The notes under the pieces were generated by a model. The model did no database searches and had not been told where the DNA came from. It saw only the letters and a program-made list of their open reading frames with translations. From NCBI GenBank assembly GCA_003290165.1, contig QNQO01000686.1, positions 434,001 to 498,000 on the forward strand: a stretch of 64,000 bases of DNA, given 5' to 3'. Both the position numbers and the translations under genes were made by a program. Position 1 is the stretch's first letter. Each line of letters starts with the position of its first letter. Source of the DNA: Berberis thunbergii. Taxonomy: Eukaryota > Streptophyta > Magnoliopsida > Ranunculales > Berberidaceae. This document shows positions 35,070 to 47,080 of the stretch, piece by piece.

Positions 35070-37440
35070 CTAATGTTTGATTCTTTTTAAGAGATTAATC
35101 TCTTTCTTGATAATATTAACTTCATACTGTAAATCAGATAGATTAACAGGAGAAGAAGTTAAACGTGATTGATTAAATCGATTGATAATTTCTTTGTAAT
35201 CATAAAATGGGGTGATTACATCTTGTGTGGGTTTGGGTTGAGTTATTGAACTCTTTATGCGTTGAAGATAATCAATCTTCAACTTTGGATCATCGATTTT
35301 ATCAACAAAATCTAACAAGATCTGTGACTGTTTTGATTTTGATAACATATTTGTTTTTGGTTTTGAATTGTGATAGTGGCAAGCTCCTGCTGCACATGCA
35401 CAATCACTAGAATTGGAAGTGTCGGATGAATCTGAAGAGTAATTCAGATTTCCTATTTGCATATCATCATTAGATGATTCTGATTCACTATCATTAAGGG
35501 CATTGAGAAACATCTGTTTCATGTGATTGGGTATGTCCAAGGCTTGGACTCTTTGGGTCGTTCTACAGTTCTTTGCATAATGGCCTGGTTGTCCACACTT
35601 AAAGCATACAGGCTTGGAAGTGGGCTTTTTGAAGTGTTGAGGTTTGGGCTTATGAGTCCCATGTCTTTTGGGCTTGCTATAGTATCTTTCAAGATCCTTA
35701 GCAGGCTTTGGGCCATAAAGCTTTTTTGATTTATACTGGCGAGCAGGATGGGAGCGATATTTTTGTTTTGAAGAAAGATGGCCAGGGGCCCTAAATTCTT
35801 CAAATCCATACTGCTGACATAAATCTCCTAATTCTTTTGGGCCATGGATATGTTGTTTCTTAAGCTAGCGTTTGAACTTAAGATCATTACAGATATTCAA
35901 AGCACATTTATTGATAAATGCAATTAGATCTCCAAAAGTGACTTGTTCATATTGGATTTCTCCATTGTAAAGCTCTTGAAGCTTATTACGAACAGTTTCA
36001 GCAAAAATTTCTGGAAGTCCAGAAATGAACTTTTTTTTCCAGAAGGGGTTTGCTGCATCACTTTGGTGCATAACTCTCTTTAAGAACACATCCTTGTACC
36101 ATCTAAAATGACTAAGTGTTGGGCACTTATGCATCATTAAAAGGTCTTTGGATTTACCTTGGTATTCTTGAGGATTACCAATGAAGTGTCTTAAAATTGC
36201 TTGAATTAAGGTAGGAACACAATCAGGAATGATAAGGCCACCTTCTTCTGTTTTTACAGGTAGACCATCAAGTCCAATTTTAACAGCTTGCATAATTTCT
36301 CTTTTTTCAGCAAGTGTTAAGTAATTGTCCCACCAACCCTTAAGACATCCTGAAAAGCCATTAATGATCAATCCTGCTATAACATGATCATCTTTGCCTT
36401 CAGCACGATGGATTGATGCCATCATAACCATTTCTTGAGTAAGTTCAAGAATGGCATTCTCTGATATGCCATCTATATTCCAAATATAGATTTCTTTAGA
36501 TGAGAATGATCCAAAGGTTTGAAGATTTCTTTCTTCAAACTGCATATCGGGATGAGTGGGTCTAGGATAGAAATTCCTAGAGACTGGCATGGGATTTCCG
36601 CCATTTTGGACGGTTAGATGCTTTAGAAGCATGTCTAATTGGATTGGCTTGATATGGAATAAAATTTAGTCTATCCAATTCAGCCATTGGATCAAAATCT
36701 ACACTAATATCAGACTCACAGTCAGTTAAACCAAGAGTTGATAAAGTATTGATTTTGAGACGATAATCCAATTTTTAATGCTTCAAGTTTAGCATCAATT
36801 TCTTTTAGTAAAGTTTTACTACTTGATGAAGAAAAAGTATTTTGAGTAATGGGTTCAGGCATTTGAAAGAAAACATTAGCTTTCTTTTGTTCCTGGATTT
36901 TACTCTGTTTTTCTTCATTTTGTTTCTTTTTTAATTCATTAGTCACAAGCTGATCTTGGACTAATCTGTCACCTAGTTCTGACAACAAGAGGTTAGTATA
37001 ATTATTCTGTTGAATAATATGACTAACTTCTGGACTTACATTTGTTGAATGCTTGAGTGGGGAAGCATAGAATTGTTGATCAGAAACTTTGAATTCTAAA
37101 GTTGCCAATGGAGGCAAAGCAGATTTAAAAGTTGTCTTATCTGGAGCATTCCAGATTTTAGGAGCGACATTTAAAACATGAACCTGAGGAACATGTACAT
37201 TGAAATACCAATCTAGGAATGGTAAATTGGTTTTTAATTGTTCACAACAATCATAGAAAGGTTTATTGAGAGCAAATCTTTCTTTTTCTGTTGTTTGTGA
37301 TTGAAATTTAAGTCTTCTTTCTCTGTTTTCTGGGGACATAAAATCTCGTTTGATTAATTCTTTATCTAATTTAAAAGGTAAAGACAGACAACCTATTCTA
37401 GGCAGAAATTCCATTTCTGACTGAGTTGGTGATTGATGTT
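35070..37440 (-). pseudogene. Pararetrovirus coat protein with zinc knuckle (copy B), disrupted
   Basis: Reading blocks are 37414-36722 (N-terminal part with a Lys/Glu/Gln-rich, probably coiled-coil stretch), 36632-35865 (core with LKGWWDNYL and SHFRWYKDVFLKRVM) and 35809-35070 (basic Lys/His-rich region, knuckle CFKCGQPGHYAKNC at 35565-35610, then an acidic Ser-rich tail). Frame changes occur near 36750-36640, 35870-35810 and 35530. The CACTA element sits about 60 bp upstream of the first block. Confidence 0.8.
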
Positions 37441-37489
37441 CTTCCGGAGGTTCAGATTAAACTTGTTCGGGGGCACTACACCAAAAAAC

Positions 37490-37925
37490 CCCTTTAGCAA
37501 CGGTTCTGTACCGTGGGCGTAACCCATTGCCACGGCTAAGAGCCGTTGGCTACAGAGGCGTCGCGAAATTTGTTGCAACGGCTATAAACCGTTGCTAAAA
37601 TGTTTAGCAACGGTTTTATGTTTGAGTAGGGGTGGTGATTTTCAGCATTTAGCCACGGTTTTAAACCGTTGCAAGGAGAATAGCAACGGTTTTTAGCCGT
37701 GGCAAAAATAGCCACGGTTTTAAGCCGTGACAAGGTGTAGATATTAGCAACGGTTTTAAACCGTGGCTAACAAGGTAGCAACGGTTTTTAGCCGTGGCTA
37801 ACCCTGGCCACGGTTTTAAGCCGTGACAAGATGTAGCTATTAGCAACAGTTTTAAACCGTGGCAAACGTGATAGCAACGGTTTTGAGCCGTTGCAATAGT
37901 TAGCCACGGTTTAAAACCGTGGCAA
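37490..37925. repeat. CACTA subterminal repeats, left
   Basis: About 18 copies of a half-palindrome around AACGGTTTTAAACCGTT and GCCACGGTTTTAAGCCGTG, spaced 20-40 bp. They are the expected binding sites for a CACTA accessory transposase. A poly-T tract (37926-37970) follows. Confidence 0.9.
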
Positions 37926-38050
37926 ATTTTTTTTTTTTTAATTTTTTAATTTTTTTTTTTTTTTTTTTTTGCTATCAAATGACTTTGAATCATTGAATCA
38001 AAATCTATCAAATAATGGAGGCAAAGTAATGTAATTAATAAGAAAATGTA

Positions 38051-38472
38051 TTACATTGAGTCAAAATCTATCAAATAATATCTCAAATACAAATTTCTAG
38101 GAGGCATATCTAGGAGCATATCTAAGCTTGTTTCATCCAAATTTCTTCTACTGTTTGAATCTTGACTTTTCCTTGTTAAACTTTGTTGATTGTTCATGTG
38201 AGTACCACTATAGTTCTTCATATGGTCAATGAGAGTCTTTAAGCTAGCATATCTAGGAGGCATTTCATATTTAAATCCTCCTTAGCGTCCCTATCATCAG
38301 CAACCTCATCCAATTTTTCGAGAAAACATTTCCTATCTTGGATATCAAGTGGATGATCCTTCTCACCCTGCACCAGTTTAAAGAAAAATTCATAAGATCT
38401 TCTGAATATGAGAAAGTGTTCTCGTTTAGGTAAACTTCTAAATATATTTTTGGAAAGGAGTGACATCCACAT
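38051..38472 (-). pseudogene. Unidentified captured sequence in the CACTA element
   Basis: Two overlapping reading blocks, 38239-38472 and 38051-38263. The first reads EHFLIFRRSYEFFFKLVQG and DRKCFLEKLDEVADDRD, with an amphipathic, exon-like composition. I do not recognise it. It could be part of a further captured gene or chance coding sequence. Confidence 0.3.
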
Positions 38473-38944
38473 GATCGGAGCAATATAGAGAAAGGAAACA
38501 AGATGCTATTACTTGCTTCTTCGTTCTCAGGCTACTTCTCATAAAACAAAAGGGAACAAAACAACTCTAGTGCAATTCTTTGATTCTAACTTTTTTTGTT
38601 CATTCATTTAGCAGTTGCAACTAAAACAAGGAATCAAAAGATAGAACACCACTAGAATACTTTCAGACCAAGTGGCTCCAATATGGCATGACTGAGATGA
38701 GTATTGACAGTTTGACACTAATTTCACACTCACCTAATAAGATTTATATATTCAAGCAATGCCTTAACCAATTTTCTCTGTAATGTTTAGTTTCTAACTA
38801 TGATGGGGTTCTTGGATTAATTTGAAATACATGCATGTGATGTTGAAAATGTCAATGTTAAAAAAATGACAATGTAAAAGGTTGTCTCAAACTCTTTATA
38901 CGAGTAATTTCTGCATAAGGTGAAACTGGAGCTAAGAGACAGAC

Positions 38945-39698
38945 CTTCAACTGGAGCATTTTCTGGAATGGCTGGTTGTACACCTTCAATAGCAAGCCAA
39001 TGAGCTACAACTGATGTATCTAGAGGGGCTTTCGGCAGGGGAGCTTCGATCACCTACACAATCGAATACTGTGTGGGATAGAACGAATCTGAAAATAGTT
39101 ACAAATAATAATCTGGAGTTAACAAGACGATTGATTCTTACATCTTTAAATTCAACATCCTTGTTGTCAATGTAGAATAAATCCTTGTGACCTATAGCTC
39201 TTTTGAAGCGCAAAGGATCTCCAGTAGCAAAGCCATAAATTGGCTGAAGTAACAAGAGTTGACATACATAAGCAAATGGAAATCCTGTAATAAAATTTAT
39301 ATAAATTTACTTTGAGAAAAGAAAACGAATACTTCCCAAATAAAAAACACCATACACATGCAGAACCATTGAAATGAAGTACATTGGAACCCTTAAACAT
39401 CAACAAATACCTTTCCCCAAGGCAGAAATGCAAATAAACAAAAACCATTAGAACTTCAGTGGGAAAGGCAAAATTAAACATTTGCAGTTTCTGGATGCGA
39501 ACGTGTACGTTCTCCAGATAACAAACAAACAAAAACAGACCTAAGAATAGCAAACAGGCAGGTAAAAACACTCAATTCTTTAAGTATTTTATCATTTTAG
39601 CAGTTATATACCTCCACATTGCGTAATTTAAGTGCACTATCCACATCATCTGTTGTCAAAATAGTTCGCTTTGAGTGTCGCATGCACTTGATTGCCTT
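38945..39698 (-). pseudogene. TAF6: TAF6 fragment, three exons with introns
   Basis: Transcription initiation factor TFIID subunit 6, a histone-fold protein of the core promoter machinery. Exons are 39610-39698 (AIKCMRHSKRTILTTDDVD and NVE, histone fold), 39142-39243 (PIYGFATGDPLRFKRAIGH) and 38945-39053 ([19 protein letters not shown]). Donor GT sites and two of the acceptors are intact. Only the histone fold and the start of the middle region are present, roughly codons 40-140 of a protein of about 550. The first exon and all C-terminal exons are missing. Confidence 0.88.
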
Positions 39699-40000
39699 CT
39701 GTGATTGTGGAATGATAGACGATGTCAGTTCCTTTGAAATGACTAATTTGTTGAAGTAAATAATTATAAAGGGGACTTTTAACAAAGTTTTGTAAAAATT
39801 CTGCGACAATAACCTTCATATTTTTATACCCAGCATCCCGGACAGCACCAGCAAAAACTCAACCGAAGAAAACGCAGCACCCGCGCGTTTCTGCGACAAA
39901 TCCCGAAATGACACCGTAGTGCCTAAATCAACCTGCGAACACACGCGCCAACCACATGACGCCGCATCTCAGCATGTCAACGCTGCGACAAAACAACTGC

Positions 40001-40180
40001 AATGTATCCCAGCAGCAACAAAGCCGCGCATCAGCAGCAGCAGAAAATAGCACCGCAGCCGTCGCATCAACACGCAGCGCAGCAACCGCGCATCAGCAAC
40101 AGCAGAACAGCAACAGCGGATCAGCAGCAGCAGCAGATCAGCAGAACAGCAACAGCAGATCAGCAGAGAGCTCTGCCTAA
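40001..40180 (+). repeat. CAG/CAGCAA-rich, GC-rich low-complexity tract in the CACTA element
   Basis: Imperfect CAG, CAGCAA and CAGCAT triplets run for about 180 bp. Open frames exist on both strands (for example Gln/Ser/Ala-rich) but are products of the repeat. The composition is unlike the AT-rich surroundings. Confidence 0.7.
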
Positions 40181-40405
40181 ACCACACAGCATCTGCCCCT
40201 GCGAGCAGCAGAGAGACTCGCAGAATATCGCCATTTCCCGGACTGCGAAAGCTGCCATAATCCCCAAACCTCGCAGCCACAAAGCTGAAAAACTAGATTG
40301 ATCCAACAGAAAGACAACTACTGAACCATTAAACACCAAACCATAACCCAACATATGACAAACCGTAAATATACAACATCGCAAGTAGGAGAAGACGGTA
40401 CAAAC

Positions 40406-40628
40406 CTGCTCATCTTTCCTCAATGGCCTTCTTGTCACCAGCCCCATGAAGAATGACATTGTCATCCTTGGAGATAGTTACCTGCAAATTCTGTCGCATG
40501 TTATGGCCTATTCTGCAGTGAAGTTAGGTCAACATGGAGAAGAAAAAAAAACTAGTTTCAAGAGTATAGCTTATCTTTTTGCAAGTGCCAAGCATATCTA
40601 GTTCCACCTTGTCAAGGTTCATACTAAC
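40406..40628 (-). pseudogene. Mitochondrial chaperonin-60 fragment, two exons
   Basis: Exon 40575-40628 encodes MNLDKVELDMLGTCKK and exon 40406-40481 encodes VTISKDDNVILHGAGDKKA followed by IEER. These are adjacent segments of the apical-to-intermediate region of type I chaperonin-60. The wording fits mitochondrial HSP60 better than the plastid alpha or beta forms. The donor of the first exon reads AT in place of GT, and two bases are lost near the end of the second exon, giving a stop. Only about 45 of some 570 codons are present. Confidence 0.82.
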
Positions 40629-41557
40629 CTGCAAAGAAAGGAGCCAAGTGTTGAGTCTTGCCAACATAAAGATCTTTTTCCATACTAAACTTGGTTTTGT
40701 AAGACCCATTGTCTTTGCTGCGATACAATTTGTAAAAAAAAGGAAAAAATGTAGAAGCATAAACAGTAAACATCGAGCAGCTTCAACTGAAACCGTATTT
40801 ATTGGTTTCCAGCACCAAAACAGAATCCTACTGCTCCTGTACTTGACCAGATTATATCCAATTTTATACACTGTAACTGCATAGAAGATTACAAATGGCA
40901 TTGCCGGTGAAAGAGAAATGTGGAAATGAATAACTTACTAACTCTCACAAAAGAGTCTCCAAGATAAGTTCAAAAACTTACTAAATTGCTTTATAATGCC
41001 CTTTCCTAAAACTTTTAACATTTGTCATTTCATATTTGGTTTAGTCTATCACAGGAAAGAATCCAAGGACCAGCTGGAAACAGCCCTCCGAAGGAAGCAG
41101 GTTCAAACTGACCATTTTAGCATGTCTCTTACTGTCCTTGAGTAAATCGTTTTAGAAACTTCCTAAAGTACCTCTTTTTTACTCACTGTCACACCAGAAA
41201 CCCTTACAGTGATGCATAGAGCGTCAGTCATTTTATCAGTCAAAATTTAACTATTGCCTTGAACGTGACTGTGGGAGGAAGGCTCTTATACTCCTATGAT
41301 TTATTTTGATCAAGCTCAGCTTACGCAGAATATGTCTTTAATTTTGCATATTTCCCTTCTCACTGTTAAGGAGTTTTAATTCCTATAATGCTCTTAGTTT
41401 CTACTATAATAAATGTATGGTCATATTATGAATGCATAATATAAATCCTTGGTCAAGTACAGAAAAGCATGAGCAGCATAAATTACACTTTATTTAAAAT
41501 ACTCAAACAGCAACATAAAACTCCAAGCAAAAAAAAAAAAAAGAAGCTAGAACTAAC

Positions 41558-41720
41558 CTCTCCAGCATAATGGCAAACACGGAAAGCCCCACTCCTTTCT
41601 CCTTTAAAGCAGAGATTAGTGCTTAGATGCTGCTTAAGCTTATTGGCAAAGGTCAAATCAGTGGCTTTAGGAAAAGTTGATTCCTCATCCAATAGAGACA
41701 ATAACCCCAATGGTTTTTGC
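41558..41720 (-). pseudogene. Class VIII myosin motor-domain exon fragment
   Basis: One exon reads QKPLGLLSLLDEESTFPKA, then LTFANKLKQHL, CFKGERSGAF and HYAGE, ending at a GT donor (41556-41557). This is the relay/SH1-proximal part of the myosin head; LLDEESTFPKATD is typical of plant class VIII rather than XI. About 54 of some 1100 codons. Confidence 0.85.
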
Positions 41721-42731
41721 ATAGAAGAGGCGATGATCATTACCAAAATGCAACAAGCTTAAAAACATATTACAGCCACAGAGAACAGCATTAAGAAAGA
41801 GATTTGTTAAAAGTTTCGAAGAGTTGTGCTGACGTTTCACCATCACAAACTTGAATACTATTTTCTCTCATAAAATCTATTAATCTAGGCGTGAGGCCAG
41901 GCGAGACACCTCAAGAGCCTTCATGTCGTCACAGTGGAGGCGGCCACCTAAGACTATATGAAGACATCATGAACATAAAATCTTTGAACTTTTTATGTTA
42001 CATGCTAAAAACAAAGATTATATTCCCTAATGTCTTGTCAGCAACAAACCTCGCATAAAACAGCTGAAAACAAGGAAGCATTCATTTGCTTCTCTTTTAT
42101 TTTTTATGTACGATTCCTTTGTTTCTACTCTTTATTTTGCCATCTAAACATGAAACATTTCAATACAGACACCGTGTTTAGAGGTTCATCATATCAGCAA
42201 GTAATTGAAGAGTTGAGATGTGTTAGGAAAATATAAAGGGTCGGATGTTATGGTATAAGAATTTACACTAGCTGCCAACTTGACACGACTATCATCACCA
42301 ACATTTGGGCAAACTAACAAGGGCATGAAGAGTTATCGGATAGGATAGTTGTCCATCATAAGCAATCAATTTAACCTAAAATTTATAGATGGTTTGCTAA
42401 ACAAGAAAATAGATAGAATTTCAGGTGGAGAGAGCCTGGGAGAAGATTGTAGAACAGCATGAATACTTCAAAGAACGACTCAGGTGGTACTTCTAGTTAA
42501 GACTATAACAAAAATATCACAATAGATTAACATGTACATCCAGTCTGAATGATATCCTATACAACCTTCCAAGATTAACTTGTCAGACTATGAAAGCTCC
42601 TAAACACGTCACTGGCAGAAGCATGGAAAAGCATTGGTTCCAGACACCCAGTAAAAACACATCACTCTTGAACATACATGTGAGAAAAGAAAAGAAAAAA
42701 TGTTTTTTGTGGATTTCATACCTTTCCTGCC

Positions 42732-42859
42732 CCTGAACAGTTGGAACATCTTTCAGTTCTAGGCGGGGACAGTGGTTGACCTCCATCATTGATGGTTGCC
42801 ACTGGCTCAACACGAATGAGAGATCCTGTGCTTGAACACCGAGCACAAGCACAGATATC
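42732..42859 (-). pseudogene. DnaJ-type Cys-rich (CxxCxGxG) protein exon fragment
   Basis: Bounded by an AG acceptor and a GT donor. The frame reads DICACARCSSTGSLIRVEP, then RTERCSNCSGAGK. CxxC pairs with Gly at fixed spacing are typical of the zinc-binding central domain of DnaJ and of small plastid relatives such as BSD2/LQY1-type proteins. The exact family member is not certain. Confidence 0.65.
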
Positions 42860-43113
42860 CTGCAACATAAAAATAGATCAATCAGAATATCATTACATTG
42901 TACAACCAAGTTTAACTCTTCCGCATGAGAACATAATAACAAGCACCAAATACACAATGAATATCATTACAATAGATTATCACTGCAACAATTGTGAGAG
43001 GTCAGGTAAGAATACCTCTATTCAATCCAGCTGTTAAAAAGATTATCACTGCCTTGGAATCTCAATATATTTTAAATCTATAGGATCACAGATTCACAGT
43101 TAAAGAAACCAAC

Positions 43114-43524
43114 CTTGATGAAATCAGCTTCTTTCCAGATGCTCTTAATGCCTTGGCGAGCTGCCTCAGCAGAAGGCCAAAGTGGCAAACGTACATTAGG
43201 ATCATAGGAAAGTAAAACACCAGCACTCTTAGCTGCTTTCATGGCAGAGATATGAGCTGATTTGCATGGTTCAGTGATGAGGCTGATGGATCCATAATGG
43301 AAGATCTTGGCCTTCTTAATGAGGTCCATGTTTAGCTCTGACTCCTTCAATAGCATATCTGCACTGGGGTTCCTGTAAAACATGAACTCCCTCTCCCCAT
43401 TTTTCTTCAACGTAATGAAAGCCAATGCAGTCCTTGCATCCTTGTCATAACATACTCCGTCAGCATTCACCTCGTTGCTCTTTACTATGTTCATCAACAT
43501 GTGGCCAAACTCATCGTCTCCAAA
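43114..43524 (-). pseudogene. Fructokinase central exon
   Basis: A 411-bp exon, open throughout, with AG before [10 protein letters not shown] and GT after EADFIK. It encodes about 137 residues of a pfkB-family fructokinase (phosphorylates fructose to fructose-6-phosphate). Landmarks are [38 protein letters not shown] and [18 protein letters not shown]. The N-terminal GG motif exon and the C-terminal anion-hole/GAGD exon are missing, so no active enzyme is encoded. No internal stop. Confidence 0.9.
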
Positions 43525-44053
43525 CTATACAATCAGTGTAGTAAAATGTTAATTTTAAATTGGCAATGTTAACATTTTACTAGACCGCTCGACTCGTTAA
43601 TGCATTACAATTACATATATGAAAACTTTTGACCAAACATATATCCATACAAATAAAAGCAAAAGCAATAGCAACTACAAATCAAGCATAACTTGTCAGT
43701 AAACAAAATTCCAGATTGAAAACCAAAAATATTACAAAAAATCCATGATGCAGTTTCAGTTTGAGATCATAACCACATTATACGTATTTCCTTGTAATTT
43801 GCATGTTGATGATTCGTAAGAGTTTCTCCAATAATCACAATTATGCTATTCTAAATAGAATAAGTTCACTTGAATTGAATACAACAGAATCAGGGGAAAA
43901 GACAGCTAGTAGTATGCATTGGTCAAGAAATAAAAAGCAGACCGAAACAGATTAGAACTGGTTATGTAGACAAAATAAAAGTCACTTTCAGCTGGTTTGA
44001 AATGATGACGAAGTAACCAAAGTGAAAGATATGCAAACTGGTGAATTTCTTAC

Positions 44054-45190
44054 CTGAAACTCTTGTATTTGCTTTTGTTGTTCAGCCTGCAACCTACCAG
44101 CTACACTCAACAACTCCCCAACTGTAGACTCAATGCGTTCGTTGATCACTTCTGCAAGTGCCCTACCCAAGAAAAAGGCATCCAAAACACTCTTGCCATC
44201 TCTTTCCCCTGCCACAAGAAACATATTTAATAAAGAGCACTCTTGAATACAAGAACAACATATCTGCTGTGATATATTTGGTTTCCCACAGAACCAAATG
44301 ACATGTAATATGCATAACAATTGAAGGTAAAGAATGTAAATTCAATACCTTCTACAAGCAGAATTCAAAACTACTTTGGGCAAGCTCCCAAGCCCTTCAG
44401 TGAGTTTGATTCCTTGAGCAGTCTTGGTGTTCTTCACTGATGACAAAACTGCTTCACTGGTGGACTGGATGATAACCTCCTGGGTAGTCGGGTGCTATAT
44501 CTGGTTTTGTTTAAAGAATCAAGGACCGCATCAACTATGTCTAAGCCCTTAATTGCTGCAAGGTACACCGCATTCTGAAGAGGAGAAAGCAAAATGATTA
44601 ACCCACAAAGATACAAGGGACAAGCAACCTCAACCCTTGGTATACTGTGACGTCTGCACAGCGTAGGGAAAACTACAATTCAAACTCATCTCATTTACAA
44701 ATTATTCTCACACAACGAAAACATGATTTTTGCTATTCAATCAAACTCAAACATGAGTAATAGTATATTAGTATGGTGCCAACTTCTACTGCCTATCTTA
44801 ATTTAAGAATGATCAACTGCTTAGAAACCATCTGTAGAGACTGAATGTTTATCGTCATGTAAACAATCCAGCCTCAAAGACAAGATCATAATATCATGAT
44901 TTATTCTAGTCCATAGTAGAAACCATCGAATTTAGGACAAGATTACAATATCATGATTTATTCTAGTACATATTTCATAAGACACGCTTCAGTATATAGT
45001 CCTCTCTCTTATCTTCACTTTTAACCCATATTCATAAACAGAATGTTAAGAACTGACCTACTTTGTTCTTGTTTCTGCAGAATTTGGGGTTACAAGCAAT
45101 GCAAGATCAGCACCAATGTCAGATGTGGATAAATCTCTGTATATTGTGGAACCAAATCTTGATATGAGCTGCCTGTTTCAGTTCCAGAAT
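44054..45190 (-). pseudogene. Uncharacterised plant protein fragment (DUF6825-like?), three exons
   Basis: Exons at about 45070-45190 (STIYRDLSTSDIGADLALLV), 44349-44585 (AVYLAAIKGLDIVDAVLDSL, then after a frameshift TEGLGSLPKVVLNSACRR) and 44054-44208 (ERDGKSVLDAFFLGRALAEV, then RLQAEQQKQIQEFQ). The order and style fit a single plastid protein family of unknown function; DUF6825 is a guess. The frameshift lies in the middle exon, and the donor of the first exon seems altered. Confidence 0.5.
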
Positions 45191-46004
45191 CTGACAAAGA
45201 CTGAGATTATGTAATACCAAATAAGTTCAGAAGCAGTAATTCATAACCAAAAGATGTAGACAGAGAAACTATGGAATGTATTAGAATTGTTGTAATATGA
45301 ACCAGTTGAGAGGAAAGTTACAAGTAGGCTATTCGAGTGGCCATACACTCCCAAGAGCAAATGCTCTGATGTATACTTCTATTACAATCAATGAATGCCT
45401 ACTTTCCTTCCTAAACTATTATTTATAGCAACATACTACACTGACAGTAAGATAACAGAGTACTCTGCAGTAATTCATAACCAAAAGATGTAGACAGAAA
45501 AAGTGGACAATATATCATTCTTTTCTTAAGCTGCCATATTGGTGTTTCAAGGTACCAAAAAATCATACACGTAAATAACCCTACAAAAGCCAAAAACATA
45601 GAAAAAATACCAACAAGAAGAAGAACCTAATCTCAGTCTTTAATAATTAATAAGAAACCAAAGGAATATTAACCTCGGAATACCATGCTAAAAAATTTGG
45701 AAACATGATAGCAATGGATTATTGTCAATAAAGTCGGTCCACGAGGTACTACGTGCTTACATTCGACCTGACTTTTATATTAAACTGATTTGGAGAAATT
45801 CCATTCTTTCCCATGCATTTTAGTTGTTTTATAAATGCACTCAGTGGTCGGGGTCAGCCTAACCCCTCCTCTGGAGTGTTTAGTTAAATAACATTGAACC
45901 CGCCCTAAGAAAACTTGATATAATCATGCAGTAGAATTTCACAACAAAATAGAATTTCAACTACCAATGATTGCTTCTTTAATTTAGAATTTTGAAGTCC
46001 TGAC

Positions 46005-46443
46005 CTCAATTGTCTTCTCTATGAGATTTTTCCTCCGTTGAGCATTTGATACATGGCAAACCAATCCCAAAACTTCAATCCCACGAGCTCTAAGCTTCTC
46101 AGCAGCTTCATCTACATTTTTCTGAAGAAAAAAAAATCCAAAAGAACCCCAAATCAATCCACCTCTCATTCATTCCTCAAAAAAACATATAAAGATCAAA
46201 TTTTGATGCAAATCCATACAAAAGCTTGAATTTTGAGAGAATCCCACGAACCTGTTTGCGAGATGAGATCACAACAGCAGCTCCTTCCAAGCCAAGTCTC
46301 TCTGCGATGCCGAAACCGATCCCCTGTGTTGATGTTGTAACTATGGCTACCTTCCCTTGAAATCTCTTCAAACCCCCAACCGCTTCGCTTTCTCTCTCTC
46401 TCTCTCTCCTCTCCAGAAAAATCATCAATCGACTGTGACACAT
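46005..46443 (-). pseudogene. Short-chain dehydrogenase fragment (SDR4/IBR1-like), two exons
   Basis: Exon 1 (46252 to about 46443) encodes FQGKVAIVTTSTQGIGFGIA with the NAD(P)-binding TxxxGxG motif, then RLGLEGAAVVISSRKQ at a GT donor. Exon 2 (46005-46121) encodes KNVDEAAEKLRARGIEVLG and VCHVSNAQRRKNL, again with consensus splice sites. This matches the start of plant dehydrogenase/reductase SDR family member 4, the peroxisomal IBR1 group. The catalytic YxxxK exon is absent. A long GA/CT-rich tract (46390-46410) precedes the coding part. Confidence 0.85.
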
Positions 46444-46689
46444 GAAGCGAACAACTCACACCCTTCTCAAACTTTCTTCCTTTTCTTCTTCTTCTTCTAT
46501 CGTCCTCTCCTTCTTTCGTCCTTCTTCTTCTCTGCTTCTCGTCCTCTCCTTCTTCCGTCCTTCTCCTTCCTTCAATAGTGCTTGTGAAGAGGAGGCGTAG
46601 AGAGAGTGTGAATATCTTTTCCCCAAATTTTTTCGCCAGAGCGCGAAACTGAAACCTTCAAAGCGCGAAAGTATTTTGGCCAAGCGCGA

Positions 46690-47080
46690 AAGTGATTGGT
46701 CTTTAGCGACGGTTTTAAACCGTTGGCAAGTTTAGCCACGGTTTTTAGCCGTTGCTAGATTTAGCCACGGTTTAGAACCGTTGCTAAAAAAAAAATTTGC
46801 AACGGTTTTAAGCCATTGCTACACCTAGCCACGGTTTAAAACCGTTGCTAAAGTTATTTTTGCAACGGTTTGGAGCCGTTGCGAATAATACCCACGGTGT
46901 TGAGCCATTGCTACTAATAGCCACGGTTTTTAACCGTGTCAAATATACCAACGGTTCTAAGCCGTGGCCATGTTTTTTTACCCACGGTTTTAAGCCGTTG
47001 GTAAATATAGCTACGGTTTGTAGCCGTGGCAAATAGCCCAACGGTTTAGAACCGTGGCCAGCTCGGCGTGGCTAAAGGGG
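46690..47080. repeat. CACTA subterminal repeats, right
   Basis: About 14 copies of the same palindromic unit family as on the left, for example AGCCACGGTTTAGAACCGTT, mirrored toward the other terminus. Confidence 0.9.

Noticed and set aside
37480..37930. A CRISPR-like or satellite array
   Set aside because: Units are variable, palindromic and mirrored at the other end of the same element, as expected for CACTA subterminal repeats.
39969..40301. Real proteins from the Gln/Ala/Ser-rich frames of the CACTA element
   Set aside because: Frames are open on both strands only because of the CAG-type repeat.
43078..43500. A functional fructokinase gene
   Set aside because: A single central exon without the N- and C-terminal exons, enclosed by CACTA termini.
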